A DNA stretch of 22,908 nt from CAYVKY01 sp964452115 (GTDB taxonomy: Bacteria; Bacteroidota; Ignavibacteria; Tepidaquicellales; Tepidaquicellaceae): the NCBI GenBank assembly GCA_964452115.1, contig CAYVKY010000022.1, positions 1 to 22,908 on the forward strand, in the 5' to 3' direction. The translations under genes and the position numbers were made by a program. Positions 7,409 to 14,858 of this stretch are shown piece by piece. The notes beneath the pieces are model-generated. The model ran no database searches and was not told the DNA's origin. It worked only from the letters and a program-made list of their open reading frames with translations. Position 1 is the first letter of the stretch. Each line of letters starts with the position of its first letter.

Positions 7409-8248
7409 ATGAAAATCAATCAGGAAATCAAAGAAATCGTAAAAGAGAAATATTCGGAAATTGCACTGCAGTCGAAGGAAATGAATGAAACCAGCTGCTG
7501 CGGTTCGGGCTGCTGCTCGGGAGTGGAATATACAATATTTGCAGAAGACTATACTAAATTAAAGGGATACAATCCCGATGCTGACCTTGGGCTTGGCTGC
7601 GGACTGCCTACTGAATTTGCACTTATAAAAGAAGGCAATACAGTTATTGACCTTGGTTCAGGTGCGGGAAATGATGCATTTGTGGCAAGGGCAATTGCAG
7701 GCGAAAAAGGAAAGGTAATAGGATTGGATTTTTCAGAAGTAATGATAAACAAAGCGCGCGAAAATGCAGATAAACTTGGATTCAACAATGTGGAGTTCAG
7801 GCTCGGCGATATAGAAAAAATGCCAATTACAGCAGATAAGGCAGACGTAATCATCAGCAACTGTGTGCTGAATCTTGTACCTGATAAAAAGAAAGCCTTT
7901 TGTGAAATATTCCGGGTATTAAAGTCCGGCGGACATTTTTCCGTGTCGGATGTGGTTGCAACAGGTGAACTGCCCGAGTCAATTAAATCCGGCGCTGAAC
8001 TCTATTCCGGATGTGTGGCAGGAGCAATCAGGAAAGACGAATATTTATCAATCATAAAAAATACGGGCTTTGTAAATATTACAGTTCAGAAAGAAAAAAT
8101 TATTATCGTGCCGGATGAAATTTATCTGAAGTATATATCCGAAGACGAACTGAAAAAATTTAAGGAATCGGGAATAAACCTCGTGAGCATTAATGTTTAT
8201 GCGGATAAACCAGAGTCATCCTGCTGCGGCGACGGCTGCTGCTGCTGA
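7409..8248 (+). CDS. arsM: arsenite S-adenosylmethionine methyltransferase
   Basis: A 279-residue class I methyltransferase that methylates As(III) using SAM and thiols, converting arsenite to methylated and partly volatile species in the cytosol. SAM motif I is VIDLGSGAGNDAF (79-91). The three arsenic-binding cysteines of ArsM are present: C64 in LGLGCGLPTE, C152 in SNCVLNLVPDK and C202 in YSGCVAGA. Cysteine clusters flank the core, SCCGSGCC near 29-36 and SCCGDGCCC at the extreme C-terminus (271-279), and could capture or pass arsenite. An in-frame TTG at 7397 would add four residues (MKLK); the ATG at 7409 is preferred. It is probably co-transcribed with arsR. No ArsB/Acr3 pump or ArsC reductase lies in the window. 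Confidence 0.95.
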   Translation: MKINQEIKEIVKEKYSEIALQSKEMNETSCCGSGCCSGVEYTIFAEDYTKLKGYNPDADLGLGCGLPTEFALIKEGNTVIDLGSGAGNDAFVARAIAGEKGKVIGLDFSEVMINKARENADKLGFNNVEFRLGDIEKMPITADKADVIISNCVLNLVPDKKKAFCEIFRVLKSGGHFSVSDVVATGELPESIKSGAELYSGCVAGAIRKDEYLSIIKNTGFVNITVQKEKIIIVPDEIYLKYISEDELKKFKESGINLVSINVYADKPESSCCGDGCCC

Positions 8249-8334
8249 AAGAGCCAATCAGAATAAAATTGTTTATAAACCTTTACATTACAAATATTGT
8301 TTTTTATATTTATAACAAATTAAATTATTACGCT

Positions 8335-9075
8335 ATGAGAAAATCATTATTAGTTACAGTATTAGCACTTCTGACCTTACTTTTTTCAAATTACTCAAAC
8401 GCACAGTCGCTGCTCTCGCTGCAGATAGGACCAACGGCGGGAGTTACAGTTCCGACAGGCGATTACAGCGGAACGGTGAATGACTTTTATAATGGAACAA
8501 AATACGGAATGTCCACCGGAGCAAATTTCGGTGCACTTGTAAAACTCAATACACCGATTATAAGCGGCAAAGCATTCGTGGAATATACTATGCTTAGCTC
8601 ATCTGACAATCTGACCGTCGGAGGTTCGATGGAAACAAAGCATCACATCGTAACATTCGGAATAGGTCCGGAATATAAACTCGGACTTCCGATGATTCCT
8701 TTCAGACCATATTTTGATGCAATGCTGCTCGTCAGCTCCGTATCAGGAAGTTTAACCACCAAATCCATTCCGCAGCTTCCGAGCAACACATACGATTATA
8801 ACACGGAAACTCGCACGGGACTCAGCGTCGGAGTAGGTTCTGAATTTACATTATCACCACAGTTTAATCTGGATATCAATGTCAGGTACAATATTTTTAA
8901 TATGATTGGAAAGAAATTTAATCAGGGACAATATCAGAAAATTGATTCTTATAATTCATTGAATGATGATGCAGATCCGCTGAGCGCAGTGTCAACAGAT
9001 CACCCCGTGAAATCGAGCAGAAATATGTCTGCCATACAGATAAGCGTATCTGTACTTTTCGGATTAGGAATTTAA
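8335..9075 (+). CDS. outer-membrane beta-barrel protein with signal peptide
   Basis: Counted from the ATG at 8335 the protein has 246 residues and opens with a clear signal peptide (MRKSLLVTVLALLTLLF, cut near SNAQ-S). The open frame extends upstream to a TTG at 8269, but that start would bury the signal peptide behind 22 extra residues. The mature part is rich in Gly, Ser, Thr and aromatic residues in alternating patterns. It has turns such as PTAGVTVPTGDYSG and FGIGPEYKLGLPMIPFRPYFDAML, ends in VSVLFGLGI, and fits a small OmpA/PorT-type barrel of about eight strands. No OmpA peptidoglycan domain follows. The exact family and ligand are not identified. It lies 86 bases after arsM and is probably unrelated to arsenic. 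Confidence 0.8.
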   Translation: MRKSLLVTVLALLTLLFSNYSNAQSLLSLQIGPTAGVTVPTGDYSGTVNDFYNGTKYGMSTGANFGALVKLNTPIISGKAFVEYTMLSSSDNLTVGGSMETKHHIVTFGIGPEYKLGLPMIPFRPYFDAMLLVSSVSGSLTTKSIPQLPSNTYDYNTETRTGLSVGVGSEFTLSPQFNLDINVRYNIFNMIGKKFNQGQYQKIDSYNSLNDDADPLSAVSTDHPVKSSRNMSAIQISVSVLFGLGI

Positions 9076-9088
9076 TTTAAAAATTTAT

Positions 9089-10063
9089 TCAATCGGTAAA
9101 CTGGAACGATTCTACACTTGCCTTGAATTTATCACGGTAATTGTAGAATTGTTTCAGCGGAACGATTGTCTGAATGATATATAATCTGCTGTTCCTGATT
9201 GTATAATAATGCTGAACTACAACAGAAACTTTTTCCTTGCTTATTTCTTCAGTCCACTGATATTTTGCATATAAAACGGGAACACCTTCAAATGCGATAT
9301 ACTGCTTTTCCATAAGCGACACATCTTTTTTATTCACTCTTATTGCATCAAGCATATCGTCAATATCGAGGTCATTGGCAGTCACGCCTTTATAATCATT
9401 ACTTTCCTTGATTTCCACGATAATTGACCCGCCTTTATTATCATACGCTTCAAACGGCGGCCTGTCCGCAATCACCTGCCATCCTTCGGGAAATGCAATA
9501 CGGAAACCGTATTTATCGGTTTTAAGATATTTATCCGGATTTGCATTCAATGCCTTGAATGTGTATGCCAGACCTTTGCCAACATCTTCAAATGGTTCAA
9601 ATATATTTGTCTTTGCGAAAAGCTGAATGATGTACAGCATATCGTTCGTGATGACATAAAACTGTCCGATTGTATATAAATCTTTTCCGTTTTGCAAGGA
9701 ATATTTTGCATAGATGGCCGGTTGATTATCAATTGATTCGGATTCCGACTGAATATAATTTGCCTCGGGGAACTGATTCCTGAGGATGTCGAAAAAATAA
9801 TTCATTCCCATTTCGTCGGGAGTTTTATGAGAAACCTTTTTATCCTGAATTGCATAAACGGAAAGATTAGAGCCGTCTTCATTTGCAATGAGAACAAGCT
9901 GCGGGTCTTCTTCCGAAGGTTTATACTGCCTTTCCCAGTTTTTCGGCAGGTTAATTTTGTAACCGTATTTCCCGTTTGTGTAGGGTGCCGAAGTCTGTGA
10001 GAAAAGACATACGGGGAATATTAATAAAACAAAGATATAGAGGAATATTCTCTTTTTCTGCAT
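9089..10063 (-). CDS. secreted protein with two tandem PsbP/DUF1795-like domains
   Basis: A 324-residue exported protein with signal peptide KKRIFLYIFVLLIFPVCLFSQ. The mature part contains two copies of the same unit. The first begins GKYGYKINLPKNWERQ near residue 31 and the second begins DKYGFRIAFPEGWQV near residue 183. Each copy runs through AIYAKYS or VLYAKYQ to a strand with YIIQ and ends near FKAL or FKASVESFQF. This pattern (YGF.i.yP..W at the start, followed by about 130 residues) is that of PsbP/Mog1-fold proteins such as DUF1795. The role is unknown; such proteins in Bacteroidota are periplasmic or lipid-attached. It converges with the barrel gene across 13 bases. Confidence 0.7.
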   Translation of the reverse strand: MQKKRIFLYIFVLLIFPVCLFSQTSAPYTNGKYGYKINLPKNWERQYKPSEEDPQLVLIANEDGSNLSVYAIQDKKVSHKTPDEMGMNYFFDILRNQFPEANYIQSESESIDNQPAIYAKYSLQNGKDLYTIGQFYVITNDMLYIIQLFAKTNIFEPFEDVGKGLAYTFKALNANPDKYLKTDKYGFRIAFPEGWQVIADRPPFEAYDNKGGSIIVEIKESNDYKGVTANDLDIDDMLDAIRVNKKDVSLMEKQYIAFEGVPVLYAKYQWTEEISKEKVSVVVQHYYTIRNSRLYIIQTIVPLKQFYNYRDKFKASVESFQFTD

Positions 10064-10141
10064 AAGACTTATATTTATTTAATAATAAGTTATTAAATTC
10101 ATCCATAAAATAAAATCAAAAAATGGGTATTTAAAAAGAAA

Positions 10142-10181
10142 CCCGTCGAGTGTAAACCCGACGGGCGTCAAGGAGGGAGAT
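10142..10181 (+). promoter_or_regulatory. isolated leader: GC-rich hairpin plus perfect Shine-Dalgarno
   Basis: CCCGTCG (10142-10148) pairs with CGACGGG (10159-10165) around a ten-base loop. It is followed by AGGAGG (10171-10176) five bases before an ATG at 10182. This is the strongest ribosome-binding site in the window, in a genome where most genes have none, yet it heads only a 35-codon frame. It could be a leftover 5' leader or an RNA regulatory element. Confidence 0.5.
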
Positions 10182-10289
10182 ATGAAAAAGATTACTCTTA
10201 TTGCTTTAGTCACTAATCATAACACGAATGAACTTCTAATAAGTTCCCGTAAAATAATTTTTTTAAAAAATTTTTTTTTAATTGTTTGA
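10182..10289 (+). pseudogene. short ORF behind a strong leader, possible gene remnant
   Basis: The frame encodes 35 residues beginning MKKITLIALV, like the n- and h-region of a signal peptide, then turns polar (TNHNTNE) and ends in a low-complexity AT-rich tail. Its last 12 bases overlap the 3' end of the gene on the other strand. The strong AGGAGG site suggests the start was once efficiently translated. It may be the truncated 5' end of a lost exported protein gene, or a small leader peptide. No body of the lost gene is recognisable. Confidence 0.35.
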
Positions 10290-10709
10290 AATATCCCATT
10301 TGCCGTCTGAGATTATTGATAGAATGTACGGACTTTCTTCAGGTATATCAATTGTCTTAATGTCTGAATATGATGAATAATAATTTTTCGCCAATGTTCC
10401 GAGCACAGACATAGTTGTACCGTCTGCTTTTTTAAGTTCGCAGCGGAAATTTCCGTCTCCTTTGTAAAATATCTTGAATACCGCTTTACCTTTATTTAAA
10501 TGTATAATCTGGTTTTTGTTATTTTCACCTTTGTATGAAAATCTGTATTGAAGATTATTTTTTTCGAAATCCTTATTAAGCACAAGGTGCGCTGCATCTG
10601 GAGACAATCCGAATCCGAGAATCACAAATCTATATATGAGAAATGCCCCCAGAGCGATTGACCCGGCAGTAAAAATCAAAGTCATCAGTAATTTATATGT
10701 TTTATTCAT
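10278..10709 (-). CDS. small membrane-anchored protein of unknown function
   Basis: A 143-residue protein with one N-terminal membrane segment (about residues 9-33, LMTLIFTAGSIALGAFLIYRF), so the rest is probably periplasmic. The soluble part alternates beta-like stretches (YRFSYKGE, AVFKIFYKGDGNFRCELKKADG, SPYILSIISDGKWDI), suggesting a small beta-sandwich. I do not recognise a family. It lies 17 bases downstream of the NarL-type response regulator on the same strand, so it may be the third gene of that operon and act as an envelope partner of the pair. An oligo-T and oligo-A rich stretch (10256-10280) surrounds its 3' end. Confidence 0.65.
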   Translation of the reverse strand: MNKTYKLLMTLIFTAGSIALGAFLIYRFVILGFGLSPDAAHLVLNKDFEKNNLQYRFSYKGENNKNQIIHLNKGKAVFKIFYKGDGNFRCELKKADGTTMSVLGTLAKNYYSSYSDIKTIDIPEESPYILSIISDGKWDISNN

Positions 10710-10726
10710 ACCTCTTTAAAATTTTT

Positions 10727-11425
10727 TTAATTTAAAATTCCCTCGTCCATTGCATATTTGGTAAGCCCCGCAACGGAACTTATATTAAGTTTCCGTTTAA
10801 TATTGTACCTGTGCGTTTCAACCGTTCTTATACTCAGAAAAAGTTTATCCGCAATTTCTTTATTTGCCATTCCATTCACGATACATTTAAGCACTTCCAT
10901 TTCCCGTTCAGATAATCTGTTACTGCCGTTCATGTTAATGTTGGATTTGAACGACCGCTTATATTCGTCAAAGAGCACTTTTGAAATTTTAGGTGGGAAA
11001 TAAATTTCACCTTTCCTCACGGTTTTAATTGCTGTGATTAACTCTTCCATTGGAGTATCCTTAAGAATATATCCCTTGGCTCCGCGTTTAACCATATCGA
11101 GTATAATATCTTTCGAATCGTGCATTGTCAGGGCGATTATGTTCAGATTAGGATTGATTTTCAGAAACTGCGTCAATCCTTCCGTTCCCTGCATTTCGGG
11201 TAAACTGATATCAAGAATAATAACATCAGGATTAAGCTCCGTAACCCGCTCTAACGCATCCCTGCACCGCTCAAAATCTCCGATAACTTCAATCTGTGAG
11301 TTACTGTGCAGTTTCAGGGCGAGTTTAAGCCCTTGTCTGACAAGGGGGTGGTCATCGACTAAAATAATTCTTATAATTTCGTCTTTTTTCGATGAAACTT
11401 TAGACGTGATATTTTTAGGTTTCAT
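10727..11425 (-). CDS. NarL/FixJ-family response regulator
   Basis: A 232-residue two-domain transcription factor. The receiver (about residues 17-137) is intact: acidic pair D24-D25 in LVDDH, phospho-acceptor D72 in VIILDISLP, T100 and K122 in YILKD. A linker leads to a LuxR-type helix-turn-helix (about 167-230) with LSEREMEVLKCIVNGMANKE and the recognition helix around SIRTVETHRYNIKRKL. Its first 11 bases overlap the end of the kinase-like gene, so the two are translated together. Its likely targets include the divergent operon starting at 12367, by position. The partner kinase lacks its phospho-histidine, so the phosphate source is uncertain; another kinase or acetyl phosphate are possibilities. 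Confidence 0.93.
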   Translation of the reverse strand: MKPKNITSKVSSKKDEIIRIILVDDHPLVRQGLKLALKLHSNSQIEVIGDFERCRDALERVTELNPDVIILDISLPEMQGTEGLTQFLKINPNLNIIALTMHDSKDIILDMVKRGAKGYILKDTPMEELITAIKTVRKGEIYFPPKISKVLFDEYKRSFKSNINMNGSNRLSEREMEVLKCIVNGMANKEIADKLFLSIRTVETHRYNIKRKLNISSVAGLTKYAMDEGILN

Positions 11426-12158
11426 TTACGGGTATTAAAATATTTAATTGTGATTCATTTCTTTGAGTCTGGCAAGTTATACCTTTAATAGCACAGACCT
11501 TCTTTAAAATATACAACAAACTCACTTTTTGTAGAGTTTCATTTTTTGTGTACTGTTTTTCTATTGAAAACAGGTTTTTAGTATCGCTTTTAATTTTCAG
11601 GTGGATGAAATTATCCGCCATTCTGAGTTCGACTGAAACCTGATGAACTTTTGCAGAAGTTAAAATAAAACAAAAAACTTCATATATAATATTGTAAAGA
11701 ATCAATGCAGTGGGTTTCGGTATATCTCCGGTGATATAAAAACCCGACAGAATAAATTTTTTTCTCCCGATTTGCGAAAATTTAACACACAGCGATTCGA
11801 TATAATTTTTTAAATCAATACCCGTGCCTGTCGCAGGATTATAATCCACAGAAATTCTCATAATTCCCGAAATTGCCTCGCTTAAAAATTCATTAGCCTG
11901 AAGGATTTCATCATTGGCGGATTTATTCGCTTTATTGTTCTTAAGTTTGAAAATTGCATTTTCCAGTTTTAATTTAACGGCATACAATTTCTGATTTATT
12001 CCATCGCGCAGATCATTTGATATTTTTTCGAATTTATCATCCCGGTTAATTAAAAACGATGAATGGCGGTCAAATTTATTGCCCATAGCTATAAACCTCG
12101 ATGATGCAATCATTTTAGCGTTTATATTCGGAGCTTTGTTTCTGATTATTTTATTCAT
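11415..12158 (-). CDS. degenerate NarX/DegS-type histidine kinase (pseudo-kinase)
   Basis: A 247-residue protein with no membrane segment, built like the C-terminal part of a NarX/DegS/LiaS sensor kinase. The dimerisation helix FEKISNDLRDGINQKLYAVK (residues 43-62) aligns with the HisKA_3 consensus xxLHDGxxQ, but the phospho-accepting His is Arg (R51). The ATPase region is also degraded: in the N box (ALILYNIIYEVFCFILTSAK, 151-170) the Asn pair becomes Cys-Phe, and the G1 DxGxG motif becomes SDTKN near 191-195. The fold seems kept while catalysis is lost. It overlaps the NarL-type regulator gene by 11 bases. It may regulate that protein by binding, as a phosphatase-free adaptor or as a heterodimer with another kinase. 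The frame is open and undamaged, so this is divergence rather than recent decay. Confidence 0.75.
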   Translation of the reverse strand: MNKIIRNKAPNINAKMIASSRFIAMGNKFDRHSSFLINRDDKFEKISNDLRDGINQKLYAVKLKLENAIFKLKNNKANKSANDEILQANEFLSEAISGIMRISVDYNPATGTGIDLKNYIESLCVKFSQIGRKKFILSGFYITGDIPKPTALILYNIIYEVFCFILTSAKVHQVSVELRMADNFIHLKIKSDTKNLFSIEKQYTKNETLQKVSLLYILKKVCAIKGITCQTQRNESQLNILIPVNET

Positions 12159-12255
12159 ACAGATGATTAATAAAGCATAAAAAATTTAAAAATTATTTTC
12201 TCCGTAAAATATAATATTTAATATTAATAAATAATTATGCAAAATACTGAATTTT

Positions 12256-12297
12256 GCCTTAAGTAATTCTACTTAGACAATCAGTAGTTAGCCTTAA
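12256..12297. promoter_or_regulatory. candidate regulator-binding region between divergent operons
   Basis: The 208 bases between the kinase-like gene and the exopolysaccharide operon contain TAAGTA-ATTC-TACTTA (12260-12275). Two direct copies of GCCTTAA (12256-12262 and 12291-12297) start 35 bases apart. The rest is AT-rich without obvious structure. A role as binding site of the NarL-type regulator is inference from position. Confidence 0.35.
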
Positions 12298-12366
12298 ATG
12301 CATTTTAAGAGTAATCAACAATTGTATTTCCATATGATTAATCTCAATTTTGATAAAATAAAATTA

Positions 12367-13386
12367 ATGAGAATTTACTATAAATATTTTTACTTCATCC
12401 TGATATTAATTGCCGCAACTCAAAGATATTCTTATTCACAGGAAGACACGAATAACGCAGAAAAAGGATATGCATTATTAAATCAGGGGAAAACCCAGGA
12501 AGCGATTGCATCTTTTGAAAAGCATATAACTAAGTATCCCGAAGATACAAAGATAAGCCTGCAGCTGTCGTACGCATATCTGCAGACAGGCGAAACAGAC
12601 AAAGCCAAAAAATGCCTGCTGTATGTCAAAGAAAACTCAAAGGATTCGGGAGAAGTATCGGCAGCAGAGAGGCAGCTCGAATCACTCCGGCAGAATAAAT
12701 CCGAGCCGGTAAAATATAATTTTGTGGATTTATATTCTTTCAATTTTTACGATTCACATCAGGATAATATCATCGCAAATCTTGTGATGAAGTATAACAA
12801 CAAGATTTTTGGTAACTCATTATTTGCGGGTGTGTATGTGGACGCTTACACAGACACGCGTTCAAACGAAAATAATATTTTAAATGACAGATTTGTCGAG
12901 GCGGGAGGATTTTTAAGATACGTGTTCTTTCCGAGTCTGAGCCTTGAAATCAGAGCGGGTTACGTCAGGGAAGTGGACTTTGATAAAAACAGTTTTAATT
13001 TCAAACCGATTTTAATGTATTCGGATAAATTTTCCACTGATAATGCAGGTACAAATTTTTATCTGAATGTATATTCGGCAGGACTGTATGACCATAAGTT
13101 TAAAAATGTTTTCGGTCAGTTAAGTCTTTTTGAAGCGGCAAGCATTCCCGTTGGTTCATCAAAGCTTGAGCCATATATCAGGCAGGCGCTTCTCGGCGAT
13201 ACAAAAAGATTCAGTTACAACAATTTTTATGAAGCCGGCGGCGGCGTTCAGTTTGTATTAGGTTCGATGTATCTTCCGACGCTGTTTGTGGAAGGGACTG
13301 AGAAATTTTATTTCACGAGTGACCAGAAAAGCACGTTTCAGATTAAAGCAGGATTTTTAATTAATTTCTATAAATTCGTATGGTAG
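12367..13386 (+). CDS. nfrA: outer-membrane TPR/beta-barrel protein, NfrA-like
   Basis: Counted from the ATG at 12367 the protein has 339 residues and starts with a signal peptide (about MRIYYKYFYFILILIAATQR, cut near SYSQ). Upstream in-frame ATGs at 12298 and 12334 would hide that signal. Residues about 30-100 form two TPR repeats (AEKGYALLNQGKTQEAIASF, then SYAYLQTGETDKAKKCL). From about 115 on the protein is an alternating aromatic/polar beta-barrel domain with tight turns, ending YKFVW. TPR followed by a barrel directly before an NfrB-like glycosyltransferase is the architecture of E. coli NfrA, the outer-membrane receptor and exporter for phage N4 and its glycan, though NfrA there is about 990 residues. 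It overlaps the next gene by seven bases. Direct similarity to NfrA is low by eye; the name rests mainly on architecture and context. Confidence 0.65.
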   Translation: MRIYYKYFYFILILIAATQRYSYSQEDTNNAEKGYALLNQGKTQEAIASFEKHITKYPEDTKISLQLSYAYLQTGETDKAKKCLLYVKENSKDSGEVSAAERQLESLRQNKSEPVKYNFVDLYSFNFYDSHQDNIIANLVMKYNNKIFGNSLFAGVYVDAYTDTRSNENNILNDRFVEAGGFLRYVFFPSLSLEIRAGYVREVDFDKNSFNFKPILMYSDKFSTDNAGTNFYLNVYSAGLYDHKFKNVFGQLSLFEAASIPVGSSKLEPYIRQALLGDTKRFSYNNFYEAGGGVQFVLGSMYLPTLFVEGTEKFYFTSDQKSTFQIKAGFLINFYKFVW

Positions 13387-14837
13387 TAGATATATTATCG
13401 GTAGTAGTATGGATAATCGTAATAGTGTTAATCGTCAGCGGATTTGATGATCTTTTCGTTGATGTTTCATACTGGATATTCAGAAGAAGATATAAAGATA
13501 ACCTTCCTTCGTTAAATTATATTCGCACAAAACAGGAAGCGCCGGTTGCGCTGGTAATAGGCGCCTGGATGGAGTATTCCGTTATCGGAAGAACGATATC
13601 AATCGCATTGAATAAACTGGAGTATTCAAATTTCAGACTGTTCGTCGGTGTTTATCAGAATGACAAAAAAACACAGGATGAAGTAAGAAAATTTTCCGAT
13701 TATGACCCGCGCGTCATTATGTGCGTGAATCCGAAAGACGGTCCGACTTCAAAGGCAGATAATCTTAATAACGTATTTGACTGCATAGCAATGTATGAGA
13801 AATATCATACGGAGTTCGCAATTGTGCTTATTCACGATTCAGAGGATTTCATTCATCCGCTTTCAATGAAGCTTGATAACTATCTTATCGCATACGGCGG
13901 CGATTACGGCGTGCAGATTCCGGTTGTGCCGATTAAGAGCAAACTCGGAAAACTTTTCCACAGGACATACTGCGATGCTTTTGCGGAAATGCATACTAAA
14001 GAATTGATAGTAAGACAGGCGCTGCACGCATATATACCGTTTGCAGGCACCGGCATGGCTTTCAACAGAAAGATATTTTATTATATGCAGTCGGGAGATA
14101 AAAAATACCTCGACCAGATAAAGTTTGAAAATGAACACGACATTGTAAATGTAACAAAAATAAATAAGCATAACTGGCAGAAATTTTCAACGATAACGGG
14201 CGACCCGTTAAGCAGAACATCCATTTTTAATGAAGCTAATCTGACTGAAGATTACGAAATGGGGCTGAAATTCCATTCAATGGGATTTAAAACATCGTTT
14301 GTTAATCTTATAATGCTTGAAGATCAGGATAATGAAGCGGAGATAGCAACACAAAGTTATTTTCCCAATAAATTCTGGGGAGCGGTAAAGCAGCGCTCCA
14401 GATGGATAGCGGGAATTAACCTTCAGAACTGGCAGATTTATAAATGGAAAGGCTCTATCAAAACGAAATATTTTCTGGCACGTGACAGGAAGGGGATATT
14501 CTCGAGTTTGTTTTTGGTTATTTCATACCTGTTTCTTATATATTCAATACTCAATATAATTGATGCACAGCGGGGCTGGGGAGTTTTTCCCGCAGTAATA
14601 GAGTTAAATTCAACGCTCTGGTACACCCTGATGTTTTGTTTTGTATTTCTAATAAGCAGGCTGTTTCACAGAGTTTATTTCACATATAAATGGTACGGAG
14701 TAAAGTACGCTATGCTAAGTATTTTCAGAATGCTCGCGGATAACTTTGTAAACTTTTTTGCTTCGCTCAGGGCACTCAAAATATTTTTTTCCGTAAAGGA
14801 AAAGAAACTTGTATGGGATAAAACAGATCATTACTAA
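13380..14837 (+). CDS. nfrB: NfrB-like processive family 2 glycosyltransferase
   Basis: A 485-residue inner-membrane GT2 enzyme expected to polymerise a nucleotide-sugar into an exopolysaccharide. One N-terminal membrane segment (4-24) is followed by GFDDLFVDVSYW, like the start of NfrB. The catalytic domain has GAWMEYSVIGR (61-71), GPTSKADNLN (121-130), the metal-binding HDSED (152-156), FAEMHTKEL (201-209), the acceptor/base motif LTEDYE (288-293) and QRSRW (338-342), the QxxRW mark of processive synthases. Two to three membrane segments follow (about 373-395, 411-428, possibly 450-470). E. coli NfrB is about 745 residues because it carries a C-terminal MshEN cyclic-di-GMP-binding domain; that is absent here. 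Its ATG overlaps the stop of the barrel gene. The epimerase gene follows after 21 bases, suggesting UDP-ManNAc as donor. Confidence 0.85.
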   Translation: MVVDILSVVVWIIVIVLIVSGFDDLFVDVSYWIFRRRYKDNLPSLNYIRTKQEAPVALVIGAWMEYSVIGRTISIALNKLEYSNFRLFVGVYQNDKKTQDEVRKFSDYDPRVIMCVNPKDGPTSKADNLNNVFDCIAMYEKYHTEFAIVLIHDSEDFIHPLSMKLDNYLIAYGGDYGVQIPVVPIKSKLGKLFHRTYCDAFAEMHTKELIVRQALHAYIPFAGTGMAFNRKIFYYMQSGDKKYLDQIKFENEHDIVNVTKINKHNWQKFSTITGDPLSRTSIFNEANLTEDYEMGLKFHSMGFKTSFVNLIMLEDQDNEAEIATQSYFPNKFWGAVKQRSRWIAGINLQNWQIYKWKGSIKTKYFLARDRKGIFSSLFLVISYLFLIYSILNIIDAQRGWGVFPAVIELNSTLWYTLMFCFVFLISRLFHRVYFTYKWYGVKYAMLSIFRMLADNFVNFFASLRALKIFFSVKEKKLVWDKTDHY

Positions 14838-14858
14838 ATAATATAAAAAAAATAAAAA

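Noticed and set aside
8269..8334. TTG start of the barrel protein
   Set aside because: The signal peptide begins at the ATG at 8335, and the added segment has no function I can see.
12298..12366. Longer start for the NfrA-like protein
   Set aside because: It would place 23 polar residues before a good signal peptide; ATG 12367 gives a normal exported protein.
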